A stretch of 64,000 nucleotides of DNA from Planctomycetota bacterium (GTDB lineage Bacteria > Planctomycetota > J058 > JAJDCQ01): positions 1 through 64,000 of the forward strand of contig JAJDCQ010000059.1 of the NCBI GenBank assembly GCA_029260755.1. The letters run 5' to 3'. The position numbers were made by a program, and so were the translations under genes. The notes under the pieces are model-generated. The model made no database searches, was not told the origin of the DNA, and saw nothing but the letters and a program-made list of their open reading frames with translations. This document shows positions 45,307 through 53,170 of the stretch, piece by piece (the stretch's first letter is position 1; each line of letters starts with the position of its first letter).

Positions 45307-46310
45307 GCGCGACGAAGATCCTCGTGACCGCGGTCGGCGCCCCGCCGGGCCTGGCGGCGTGTCGGTCGCTGGCGGCCGAGGGCCACGAGCTGGTCGTCGT
45401 CGATGTCGACCCCTGGGCCCCCGGGTTGTTCCTGCCGGGCGTCACGGCGCGTCTGGTGCCGCGGGCGGGTGAGGAGGCGGCCTACGTCGAGCGGTTGCTC
45501 GCGATCTGTCGCGAGGACGGGGTCGGCGCGATCGTCCCTTGCGTCGAGGACGAGGTGGTCGCCATCGCCCGGAATCGTGCGGCGTTCGCGGCCGCCGGCG
45601 TCGGAGTGCTCGTTCCGGAGCCGGAGGTGCTCGATGCCGTCGTCGACAAGCTTCGACTCGTCGAGACGGGCGCGCGGTCGAACGTCTCGGTGCCGCGGAG
45701 CTGGCCCCTCCAAGGTGCCGGCGCCGAGCCTCCCGCCCCGCCGCCGCTCGTGGTGAAGCGGCGGGCCGGTCACGGCGCCCGCGACCTCCACTGGGTCGAC
45801 GACCTTCCGGGCTGGCGCCGTCTCCTGGCGACGATCGACGACCCGGCGGCGTTCCTCGTTCAGGAGAGGGTCACCGGAGGGGCGGGGAGCGTCTACGCCG
45901 TCGGTCTTCTCTACGACTCCGCCCACCGCCGTCGGGCCACGTTCTGCTCGCGGAGCCTGGCGACGCTGTTTCCGCGCGGCGGACCGGCGACGGCTGGTGA
46001 GCCGGTCGACGAGCCGGACCTCGTCGCGGCGGCGACGCGGCTCCTCGACGCGACGGGCGGCTGGGTCGGCCCCGCGATGATCGAGTTCAAGCGCGAAGAC
46101 GGCGACGGGTCGTTTCATCTCCTCGACGTCAACCCGCGGATCTGGGGATACAGCCAGCTCGCCACCGCCTGCGGGATCAACTTCGCCCATCTGACGGCGG
46201 AGCTCGCCCTCGGCCGTGAGCTCGGCGCCGTGCCGTCGTCCTGGCCGACGGACGTCCTCCTCGTCCGGACGCCGACCGACCGCATCATCCGTCGAGAGGA
46301 CCTGCCTTGA
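45303..46310 (+). CDS. ATP-grasp protein of the nonulosonic acid operon
   Basis: This 335-residue protein has an N-terminal Rossmann-like preATP-grasp domain (ILVTAVGAPPGLAACRSLAAEGHELVVVD). The grasp region shows LVVKRRAGHGARDL, VQERVTGGAGSVYAVGLL, and the metal-binding segment MIEFKRED...LLDVNPRIWGYSQLA. It resembles carbamoyl-phosphate-synthase-large-subunit-like ligases that accompany nonulosonic acid clusters. The reaction is unknown; it might add an amino acid or acyl group to the sugar. It is coupled to both neighbours (ATGA upstream, TTGA downstream). Confidence 0.8.
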   Translation: MSATKILVTAVGAPPGLAACRSLAAEGHELVVVDVDPWAPGLFLPGVTARLVPRAGEEAAYVERLLAICREDGVGAIVPCVEDEVVAIARNRAAFAAAGVGVLVPEPEVLDAVVDKLRLVETGARSNVSVPRSWPLQGAGAEPPAPPPLVVKRRAGHGARDLHWVDDLPGWRRLLATIDDPAAFLVQERVTGGAGSVYAVGLLYDSAHRRRATFCSRSLATLFPRGGPATAGEPVDEPDLVAAATRLLDATGGWVGPAMIEFKREDGDGSFHLLDVNPRIWGYSQLATACGINFAHLTAELALGRELGAVPSSWPTDVLLVRTPTDRIIRREDLP

Positions 46311-47350
46311 GCGGAGCGGATCGTTTCCGGATCGGAGCGCGCGAGGTCGGCTCGGGTCGGCCCTGCTTCGTCATCGCGGAGATCGGGAGCAACCACGGCG
46401 GCGAGCTCGAGACGGCGCGGCGATTGATCGTCGAGTCCGCCGACGCCGGCGCGGACGCCGTGAAGTTCCAGACGTTCCGTGCCGACGAGATCGTCAGCCG
46501 TCGGCGGCGGCCGGAGGTGCACGAGCTGCTCCGCGGGCTCGAGCTTCCGGCGGACTGGCACGCGCCGCTACGTGACGCGGCGGGCGCGAACGGCGTCGAG
46601 TTCCTCTCGACGCCATTCGATCCTCGGAGCGCCGATCTCGTTCGCTCGGTCGATCCGCCGGCCTACAAGATCGCATCCGGCGACGTCACGAACATGCCGC
46701 TCCTCCGACACGTCGGCGCGTTCGGACGTCCGGTGCTCCTGTCCGTCGGCGCGGCCACCGAGGACGAGATCGCCGCGGCGGTCGCGACCCTCCGCGCGGC
46801 CGGCGTCGAGGCGCTCGTCCTGCTCCAGTGCGTCGTCAGCTATCCGACGCCGGTCGAGGCCGCGAACATCCGGGTGCTCGACTGGCTCCGGGCGCGATTC
46901 GACCTCCCCGTCGGCTACTCCGATCACAGCCCCGGCGTTCTCGTTCCCCTCGGGGCCGTCGCCAGAGGCGCCTGCGTGATCGAGAAGCACGTCACCTACG
47001 ACCGGACGGCCGACGGCCCTGACCATGCGTTCGCGCTCGAGATCTCAGAGCTCCGCCGGATGGTCGAAGAGATCCGGACGCTCGAAGCGGCCCTCGGTAC
47101 CGGCGTGAAGGACGTCGCCGACGTCGAGAGAGACGCGCGCTGGCGGGCGCGGCGTGGCCTCTACGCGAGGCGGGCCGTCCGCAAGGGCGAGGTGTTCGGC
47201 GCCGCGGACATAGCCATCCTCCGGCCAGCCGAAGGCCTCGCGCCGAGCGAGCTCGAACGGGTGATCGGATCGCGGGCGGCACGCGACGTCGACGCGCTCG
47301 CGCCGATCGAAGCCCAGGACCTCGTCGAGCGGGACGGCCCGACGTCGTGA
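46307..47350 (+). CDS. pseI: NeuB/PseI-family nonulosonic acid synthase
   Basis: This 347-residue protein condenses a 6-deoxy-diacetamido hexose with phosphoenolpyruvate. Family blocks: IAEIGSNHGGELETA, VKFQTFRADE, FLSTPFD, YKIASGD, CVVSYPTPVEAAN, VGYSDHSPG, EKHVTYDRTADGPDHAFALE, and a C-terminal SAF-type domain (RGLYARRAVRKGEVF). Together with PseB, PseC and PseG it points to pseudaminic-type acid. It starts at TTG (46307), overlapping the previous stop. Confidence 0.92.
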   Translation: MSGADRFRIGAREVGSGRPCFVIAEIGSNHGGELETARRLIVESADAGADAVKFQTFRADEIVSRRRRPEVHELLRGLELPADWHAPLRDAAGANGVEFLSTPFDPRSADLVRSVDPPAYKIASGDVTNMPLLRHVGAFGRPVLLSVGAATEDEIAAAVATLRAAGVEALVLLQCVVSYPTPVEAANIRVLDWLRARFDLPVGYSDHSPGVLVPLGAVARGACVIEKHVTYDRTADGPDHAFALEISELRRMVEEIRTLEAALGTGVKDVADVERDARWRARRGLYARRAVRKGEVFGAADIAILRPAEGLAPSELERVIGSRAARDVDALAPIEAQDLVERDGPTS

Positions 47351-48282
47351 TCGAGGTCCGGATCCTCGTCGATGCGGGACGCCAGGTCGGGCTCGGTCAT
47401 CTGTGCCGCTGCCTCGCGGTCGCGACGGAGCTTCGCCGGCGGGGGGCTCCGGTGGTCGTCTCGGGCAGGATCGAGCGTCCCGCGGACGAGCTGATCATCG
47501 CGGCGGGTCTCGAGTACCGAGCTCTTCCCTCATCGATCGACGCGGACGCGGACGCGGACGCTCTCGTCGGCGCCGGGACGTGCGTCGCGATCGTCGACCT
47601 GGCGCCCGGCGCCGCGATCGAGCGTTACGAGGCGATCGCCGCCCGCTGCGAACGCCTCGTCGTCCTCGTCGATCGCGACCGACGAGAGCTGCCCGGACAG
47701 GTCATCGTCGACGCGACCCTCCAGGCGCTCGAGCGTCCCCCGAGACCACGCGAGACCGGGGGCGTCGTGCTCGTCGGGCCCGGTCACGCGCCGATGGACG
47801 CGGCGTTCTCGACGGCGCGCGCCGCGGCGGCGCCGGTCGGCGAGCTCGCCCGGATCTTGGTCACGATGGGCGGGACCGACCTCGCCGGCGCGAGCGGCTG
47901 GATCGCCGACGCGCTCGCGGCGCCCGGACGCACGATCGTCCCGGTCCGGGGCGTCGCGCCCGCCGCGATGGCCGACCTCCTCGCGGCGGCCGACCTCGTC
48001 GTGTGCCCCGGGGGGACGACCGCCTATCAGGCGGCCTGCGTCGGCGCGCCGATGCTCCTCGTCCCTCAGGTGGCGAGTCAACTCGACAGCGCGGGTCGGA
48101 TCGCGGCGACGGGCGCGGCTCGCCTGGTCGGCCTGGCCGACGAGGTCGACGCGGCGGCGATCGCGGTGGCCGCCGCGGCGGTGGAGGCCGCGCCGATCCG
48201 GACCGCGATGCGAGCCGCCGGACGCGCGCTCTGCGACGGACGGGGCGCAGCGCGGATCGCCGACGCAATCGGCGCGCTCTGA
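47347..48282 (+). CDS. pseG: PseG-type UDP-sugar hydrolase
   Basis: This 311-residue protein has a GT-B-like fold that in PseG hydrolyses UDP-2,4-diacetamido-2,4,6-trideoxy-altrose. It keeps the N-terminal ILVDAGRQVGLGHLCRCLAVA (GH plus RCL, catalytic His region), the IVDLAPG segment, LVTMGGTDLAGAS and VCPGGTTAYQAACVGAPMLLVP. It starts at GTG, overlapping pseI (GTGA). Its TGA stop directly abuts the reversed stop of pseC (joint sequence TGATCA), with no intergenic DNA. Confidence 0.88.
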   Translation: MIEVRILVDAGRQVGLGHLCRCLAVATELRRRGAPVVVSGRIERPADELIIAAGLEYRALPSSIDADADADALVGAGTCVAIVDLAPGAAIERYEAIAARCERLVVLVDRDRRELPGQVIVDATLQALERPPRPRETGGVVLVGPGHAPMDAAFSTARAAAAPVGELARILVTMGGTDLAGASGWIADALAAPGRTIVPVRGVAPAAMADLLAAADLVVCPGGTTAYQAACVGAPMLLVPQVASQLDSAGRIAATGAARLVGLADEVDAAAIAVAAAAVEAAPIRTAMRAAGRALCDGRGAARIADAIGAL

Positions 48283-49479
48283 TCAGGCGGTCGCGGTGAC
48301 GTCGAGGGCCGCGCGGAGGCGTTCGAGGACACGGGCCTGCTCGTCGGCGGTGAGCCCGACGAAGAGGGGGAGGGTCAGCCCGCGCCCGGCGTGGTCCTCG
48401 GCGCCGGGGAGGTCGTCGGCCGACGCGCCGAACCGATCGCGATAGAACGGATGGTGGTGCAGCGGGACGTAGTGGACCTGGACGCCGATTCCGTCGGCCC
48501 GGAGACGATCGAAGACGGCGCGACGACGGCGCCGGGCGCTGGCGACAGGCCCGAGGATCCGGACCACGTAGAGGTGATAGGCGGACCGCGCGCCCGGCTC
48601 GGCCGCGTCGCCGACCGGCGCCAGCTCGGGGAAGCGCTCCGCGAGGGCGGCGTCGTAGCGCGCGGCTGCCGATCGACGTGACTCGACGAAGGTCTCGAGG
48701 CGGTCGAGCTGACTGCGACCAAGCGCGCACTGCAGGTCGGTGATCCGGTAGTTGAAGCCGAGCCCGGCGACCTGATATCGCCACGCGGCGCCCGCGTCGG
48801 CGGAGTCGTCGTCGCCATCGCGAAGGACGGCGTGGTGCCGGAGCGCCCGGAGCCGCGCCGCGAGCTCGACATCGTCGGTGGCGACGGCGCCCCCCTCGCC
48901 GGTCGTGATCGCCTTCACCGGGTGAAACGAGAAGACGGTCGCGCGCGAGCGGGGGTGCGATCCGACCGGGTGACCTCCGGCGTGCCGACTCCCGAGGGCA
49001 TGACAGGCGTCCTCCACGAGCACCGCGCCGGCGGCCTCGGCGAGGTCGGCGAGCCCGTCGAGGTCGCAGGGGCGTCCGGCGAAGTGGACCGCGGCGACGA
49101 CCCGTGGGCGATCGCAGCGGGCGAGTGCCCGCTCCAGCGAATCGGGATCGAGGTTACCCGTCTCGGGGTCGACGTCGGCGATGACCGGGCGCGCGCCGGC
49201 GAGCACGGCTGCGGCCGCCGTGGCGACGAACGTGTTCGCCGGAACGACGACGTCGTCGCCCGGACCAACGCCGAGCGCGGCGTAGAGGGCGTGGAGCGCG
49301 GCCGTGCCGCTCGAGACGACGACGGTCTCCGAGGATCCCACCGCGGCCGCGAGCGCTCGCTCGAAGGCCGCGACCTCCGGCCCCTGGGTGAGCATCCGGG
49401 AGCGAAGGACGCGAACGACCGCGTCGACGTCGCTCTCGTCGATCGACTGACGCCCGTAGGGGATGCTCGGCTCGGTCAT
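48283..49479 (-). CDS. pseC: UDP-4-amino sugar aminotransferase (PseC-like)
   Basis: This 398-residue DegT/DnrJ/EryC1 aminotransferase starts with the PseC signature IPYGRQSIDESDVDAVVRVLRS followed by LTQGP. VVSSGTAALHALYAALG binds PLP phosphate, and FSFHPVKAITTGEGGAVAT holds the Schiff-base lysine. It aminates the 4-keto product of PseB. The ATG at 49479 is the downstream half of an ATGA overlap whose other half is the stop of a decayed pseB copy, so it once followed an intact pseB. Confidence 0.93.
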   Translation of the reverse strand: MTEPSIPYGRQSIDESDVDAVVRVLRSRMLTQGPEVAAFERALAAAVGSSETVVVSSGTAALHALYAALGVGPGDDVVVPANTFVATAAAAVLAGARPVIADVDPETGNLDPDSLERALARCDRPRVVAAVHFAGRPCDLDGLADLAEAAGAVLVEDACHALGSRHAGGHPVGSHPRSRATVFSFHPVKAITTGEGGAVATDDVELAARLRALRHHAVLRDGDDDSADAGAAWRYQVAGLGFNYRITDLQCALGRSQLDRLETFVESRRSAAARYDAALAERFPELAPVGDAAEPGARSAYHLYVVRILGPVASARRRRRAVFDRLRADGIGVQVHYVPLHHHPFYRDRFGASADDLPGAEDHAGRGLTLPLFVGLTADEQARVLERLRAALDVTATA

Positions 49480-49648
49480 CCCGACGGGGCGAGCAGCGCG
49501 CGGATCACGTCGAGCCAGGCGTCGTCCCGGCGGAACACCACCAGCCCCCTCCGAGGCTTCTCGCCGGCGAGGAGCCGCCAGATGAACCCTCTCCCGAGGG
49601 ACACCGTTCGTGCGGTGATCAAGACCGATCGCTCCTCGAGGGCCTCAC
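49476..49648 (-). pseudogene. Decayed second copy of pseB (both ends kept, middle lost)
   Basis: From 49476 to about 49540 the DNA matches the 3' end of intact pseB (49973-50040). From about 49545 to 49648 it matches the 5' end (about 50855-50956). The intervening ~800 bp are missing. The ancestral GTG at 49648 and the identical AGGAGACGGCGC ribosome site remain, but a one-base deletion gives a TGA after nine codons. The upstream region (49649-49731) is also homologous to that of pseB. Confidence 0.85.
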
Positions 49649-49703
49649 GCGCCGTCTCCTCATCCCACGGTCACGGGCCGACGGATCGGCCCACGCGAGC
49701 CGG

Positions 49704-49731
49704 AAGTCTAGCAAAACTCCGTCGAGCGACC
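49704..49731 (-). promoter_or_regulatory. Duplicated upstream element of the pseB copy
   Basis: AAGTCTAGCA...CGAGCGACC lies 56 bp upstream of the relic GTG. It matches 51013-51041, which lies 57 bp upstream of intact pseB. The shared box reads TAGACT on the minus strand and may be a -10 element. Bases 49732-49859 show no recognisable gene. Confidence 0.5.
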
Positions 49732-49859
49732 CACCGCCCTCGGCTCACGAGCCAGCCAAGTCTGGCGACGCCATCTCGCAGGGAGGCGCCGGTGGACACC
49801 GAGCCTGAAGCCGGAGGCGCTTCGCGATATGATCGTCTCGGAGAAGGAGGCGACCGGTA

Positions 49860-49976
49860 TGGTCCAGGCCCCGGAGCGTCAGCGGTCCCTCCGAGCCGGA
49901 CGAAAGACGCGAGTGACCGCGGCGGCATCGCTCTCGCAGATCGACTGACTTCCGAAGGGACGTCGGGCTCGGTCAC
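49860..49976 (-). pseudogene. Decayed 5' fragment of a second pseC copy
   Basis: About 115 bp from the GTG at 49976 (overlapping the intact pseB stop as GTGA) match the first ~115 bp of intact pseC (49365-49479). A one-base deletion after codon 7 shifts the frame, so MTEPSIPYGRQSIDES becomes VTEPDVPSEVSRSARA. The rest of the gene is lost or unrecognisable. Confidence 0.8.
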
Positions 49977-50956
49977 CCCGACGGGGCGAGCAGCGCGCGG
50001 ATCTCCTCGACGTCGAGCCAGGCGTCGTTGTCGTCGCTTCCGTAGCGGAAACCATCGGGCACCGCCGCGCCCTCGAGTGAGAGGCGCGACGCCTCGAACG
50101 AGTGACTCGGCTGAAGGACGAAGAGGTCGCCCAGGTCGATCGTGCGACGCCCGTCGTCCTCGCCGATCAGGAGCTCGTGGAGCTTCTCCCCGGGACGGAT
50201 GCCGACGACCTCCCGCTCCACGCCCGGCGCGATGGCCTCGGCGAGGTCGGTGATCTTCACGCTGGGGATCTTGGGGATGAACACCTCGGCTCCGTGCATC
50301 ATTCCGAGGCAGCGCTCGACGAATGCGGTCGCCTGCTCGAGGGTGATGAAGAAGCGTGTCATGCGCTCATCGGTGATCGGGATCTTCCCGCCGGAGGCAG
50401 CGCGCTCCCGGAACAGAGGGACGACGCTGCCCCGGCTCGCGAGGACGTTTCCGTAACGGACCACCGAGAACCGGGTCGGCGTTCCACTGGCATAGGCGTT
50501 CCCGGCGATGAAGAGCTTGTCGGCGCAGAGCTTCGTCGCGCCGTAGAGGTTGACCGGGTTGACGGCCTTGTCGGAGGAGAGCGCAACCACGCGCGAGACG
50601 CCAGCGTCGATCGCGGCGTCGATGATGTTCTGGGCGCCCAGGACGTTGGTCTTCACCGCCTCGAACGGGTTGTACTCGGCCGCCGGCACCTGCTTCAGTG
50701 CGGCGGCGTGGATGACGACGTCGACGTCGTGAAAGGCACGGTAGAGCCGGTCGCGATCGCGGACATCGCCCAGGAAGAAGCGAATCGCGGGATGGCGGAT
50801 CTGCCTGGCGAGCTCCGACTGCTTGAACTCGTCGCGGCTGAAGACGACGATCCGCCTCGGGGTCGCGTCATCGGCGAGGAGTCGCCGGATGAACGCTCTC
50901 CCGAAGGACCCGGTTCCTCCGGTGATCAGGACCGACCGCTCCTGGGGAGGCTTCAC
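49973..50956 (-). CDS. pseB: UDP-N-acetylglucosamine 4,6-dehydratase (PseB)
   Basis: This 327-residue short SDR starts with VLITGGTGSFGRAF. It shows FSRDEFKQSELAR, DVRDRDRL, HAAALKQVP, YNPFEAVKTNVLGAQN, LSSDKAVNPVNLYGATK (catalytic YxxxK) and RYGNVLASRGSVVP, all typical of the inverting 4,6-dehydratase PseB. It makes the 4-keto-6-deoxy sugar used by PseC. The GTG at 50956 follows AAGGAGACGGCGC. It is divergent from a GT4 gene and now followed by a decayed pseC copy; the working pseC lies about 500 bp further on. Confidence 0.93.
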   Translation of the reverse strand: MKPPQERSVLITGGTGSFGRAFIRRLLADDATPRRIVVFSRDEFKQSELARQIRHPAIRFFLGDVRDRDRLYRAFHDVDVVIHAAALKQVPAAEYNPFEAVKTNVLGAQNIIDAAIDAGVSRVVALSSDKAVNPVNLYGATKLCADKLFIAGNAYASGTPTRFSVVRYGNVLASRGSVVPLFRERAASGGKIPITDERMTRFFITLEQATAFVERCLGMMHGAEVFIPKIPSVKITDLAEAIAPGVEREVVGIRPGEKLHELLIGEDDGRRTIDLGDLFVLQPSHSFEASRLSLEGAAVPDGFRYGSDDNDAWLDVEEIRALLAPSG

Positions 50957-51057
50957 GCGCCGTCTCCTTTGAACGTTTCGGCGGGACTCTCGGGACGCCC
51001 CGAGGACCGAAAAAGTCTAGCAGAAACTCGATCGAGCGACCGTCCCGCGGTATCACG

Positions 51058-51086
51058 CTGATGATGGGCCCGTATTCGTCCATAAT
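51058..51086 (+). promoter_or_regulatory. Promoter of the GT4-methyltransferase pair
   Basis: CTGATG (51058-51063) and CATAAT (51081-51086) are separated by 17 bp. The predicted start is near 51093, leaving a leader of about 27 nt that contains GGGGGAGG before the GTG at 51120. Confidence 0.5.
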
Positions 51087-51119
51087 GAGCTCGTGCCGCG
51101 CGGCCGGGGGAGGCCTCGA

Positions 51120-52385
51120 GTGGAAGCGAGCGCATCTCATTCGGTCGGAGCCCTCTCCGCGCTCTCGCTCGAGCGTCGGCGACCGCCGGCGCGGCGTCGT
51201 CGGGCGCTCCGCGTTCTGGTCGCCGCCGGCGTCTACCCTCCGAGCCACGGCGGCGGCGGTCTCCGGATCCATCGGACGTACCGACGTCTCGCCCGAATCA
51301 CTCCGACCGAGGTGTTCGCCGTGGCCCGAGCGGGTCGGGGCGTCCCCGCAGGGCGGCGTGTCCACGACGGAGTCGTCACGCACCGGACGCGCGGCCCCGA
51401 TCGGTTCGTGTCGCAGTTCGTGGAGGTCGGCCGCGCCGTCCTCACGAGTGGCCCCCATCGGCTCGACGCGATCCACGCGCTCGGGCAGTCGATGGTCGCC
51501 TACGCAGCCGCGACCTGGGCGCGGCTGCTCGGGATCCCGCTCGTGCGTGAGCTGACCGACCATCCGAGTCTTCCGGAGGGAGACCGGGCCGCCCTGCGCC
51601 TCCTGCGGAGCACCTTCACGGGCGCCGACCTGGCGGTCGCGATCAGCGCGTCCGTCGAGGAGTGGTACCACGAGATCGGCGTTTCGCCGGGTCGCGTGTG
51701 GACGCGTCCGAATCCGGTCGAGCTCGGACGGTTCTCGCCCTCGAGTCCGTCGGAGCGGCAACGCGCGCGTGAGAGGCTCGGGGCGGCGGACGGGGAGATC
51801 GTGCACTTGCTGCTCGGTCGATTCGCGGCCCGGAAGAACCAGCTCCTCGCGCTCGAGGCCCTGGCGCTCCTCTCGCCCGAGCATCGCCTCGTTCTCGTCG
51901 GACCGGCCTTCGACGAGGACTCTTCTTATCTCGAGCAGGTTCGTCGTCGAGTCGGCGAGCTCGCGGTCACGGACCGAACGATGATCCGGCCCGCCGCCGA
52001 CCTCGACGTCGTCTCCTTGTATCACGCCGCCGACTCGCTCTGGCTACCGTCGCTCTCCGAAGGGTGCCCGAACGTGATGCTGGAGGCGCTCTGCTGCGGA
52101 GTCCCGGTGATCGCTTGTGACGACCTCGGGCAGGGGGATCGCGTGCGCAACGGATGGAACGGATGGAACGCGCCGCGCCGCGCGGACGCGTTCGCAGCCG
52201 CCGCGCGGCGAGTCGAAGCGACGCTCCTCGGGAGCGAGATTCGCCGGCGAATCGCCGCCGAGGCCGCGGACCGGTTCGATGCCGAGCGCCTCGATCGCGC
52301 CTTCATCGGGCGGCTCGAGGCGGTCGCCGGCCGTCGGCCCGGAAGGGACCGGCGCCCGCTCGTCCGCTCGGAGCGCTCGCGATGA
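51120..52385 (+). CDS. GT4-family glycosyltransferase
   Basis: This 421-residue protein has a GT-B core beginning ALRVLVAAGVYPPSHGGGGLRIH, HALGQSMVAYAAATWARLL, the LLLGRFAARKNQLLALEAL motif and PSLSEGCPNVMLEALCCGVPVIACD. The GTG at 51120 is preferred over the GTG at 51093 because GGGGGAGG sits 6 bp upstream and the earlier codon coincides with the predicted transcription start. It overlaps the methyltransferase by ATGA. Confidence 0.88.
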   Translation: MEASASHSVGALSALSLERRRPPARRRRALRVLVAAGVYPPSHGGGGLRIHRTYRRLARITPTEVFAVARAGRGVPAGRRVHDGVVTHRTRGPDRFVSQFVEVGRAVLTSGPHRLDAIHALGQSMVAYAAATWARLLGIPLVRELTDHPSLPEGDRAALRLLRSTFTGADLAVAISASVEEWYHEIGVSPGRVWTRPNPVELGRFSPSSPSERQRARERLGAADGEIVHLLLGRFAARKNQLLALEALALLSPEHRLVLVGPAFDEDSSYLEQVRRRVGELAVTDRTMIRPAADLDVVSLYHAADSLWLPSLSEGCPNVMLEALCCGVPVIACDDLGQGDRVRNGWNGWNAPRRADAFAAAARRVEATLLGSEIRRRIAAEAADRFDAERLDRAFIGRLEAVAGRRPGRDRRPLVRSERSR

Positions 52386-53170
52386 ACGACCCGACCGCGG
52401 CCGGGGCTCGCGACTACGCGTCGCGCCAAGCGATCCAGGCATCCCAGTACGCGCGCCCGTACCACTGGGACGAGGCCCGACGGGTGGAGGCGGTTCGATA
52501 CGCCCGAACCACGTCCCTTCTGGCGGACCTGGCGACCGAGGCCCTCGATCGGTCGCGCGGCCGGATCACCGTCGCCGACGTCGGGTGCGGAGATGGACGT
52601 GGGACGTGGCTCCTCGTCGAGGAGCTCTCCCGGCGCGCCATGGACGTCCGGGCGGTCGGGGTCGACGTCTGCGCCGACGCCGTGCGGTGGGCGCGGGAAC
52701 GAGTCGGCCCGCTCGACGCTCACGCCCGCTGCCGATTCGTTCACGGAGAGGCCGTGGACGTTCTCCGGGAGCTCCCGGACGACGGCGCGCCTCGAGTGGT
52801 CGTCTTGCGCGAGGTGATGGAGCACCTCGAGGAGGAGACGTTCGCGCTCCTGGCGCGCGTCATCGTGGCGGCGCCCGAGCCGACCGCCCTGCTCGTGACC
52901 GTGCCGTCGGTGAACTCTCCCGTCAGCGCGAAGCATCTCCGCCACTACAGCGCCGAGTCGCTGACCCGGCAGCTCGAGTCCGCCGGAATGGCGGTGGAGC
53001 GGCTGACGGGTTTCGGGTTTCGGCCTCGGTCCCTCTACGGTCCCCTCATCACGGCCAAGGCGATTCTCAACGGCGTACCGTTGCTCTGGCGAACGATGAA
53101 CGCGACCTGGAGAGAGGTCCGGCCGGCGTGGGCGATCACGCTGGCGGCGCGGGCCTCTCGATCTCGGTGA
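52382..53170 (+). CDS. SAM-dependent methyltransferase (class I)
   Basis: This 262-residue protein has the SAM loop VADVGCGDGRGTWLL, acidic motif VGVDVCADAV and post-motif LREVMEHLEEETF. The C-terminal part is typical of UbiE/Methyltransf_11-type enzymes. It probably O-methylates a glycan sugar or lipid-linked precursor. Translation is coupled to the GT4 gene (ATGA). Its last 35 bp overlap the convergent gene 53136-54686. Confidence 0.88.
   Translation: MNDPTAAGARDYASRQAIQASQYARPYHWDEARRVEAVRYARTTSLLADLATEALDRSRGRITVADVGCGDGRGTWLLVEELSRRAMDVRAVGVDVCADAVRWARERVGPLDAHARCRFVHGEAVDVLRELPDDGAPRVVVLREVMEHLEEETFALLARVIVAAPEPTALLVTVPSVNSPVSAKHLRHYSAESLTRQLESAGMAVERLTGFGFRPRSLYGPLITAKAILNGVPLLWRTMNATWREVRPAWAITLAARASRSR

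Noticed and set aside
49671-49976. 101-codon minus-strand ORF upstream of pseC
   Set aside because: Its first 35 codons are a frameshifted relic of pseC; the remainder shows no domain.
51093-51119. Upstream GTG as start of the GT4 gene at 51120
   Set aside because: It coincides with the predicted transcription start, whereas the GTG at 51120 has a strong GGGGGAGG site 6 bp before it.
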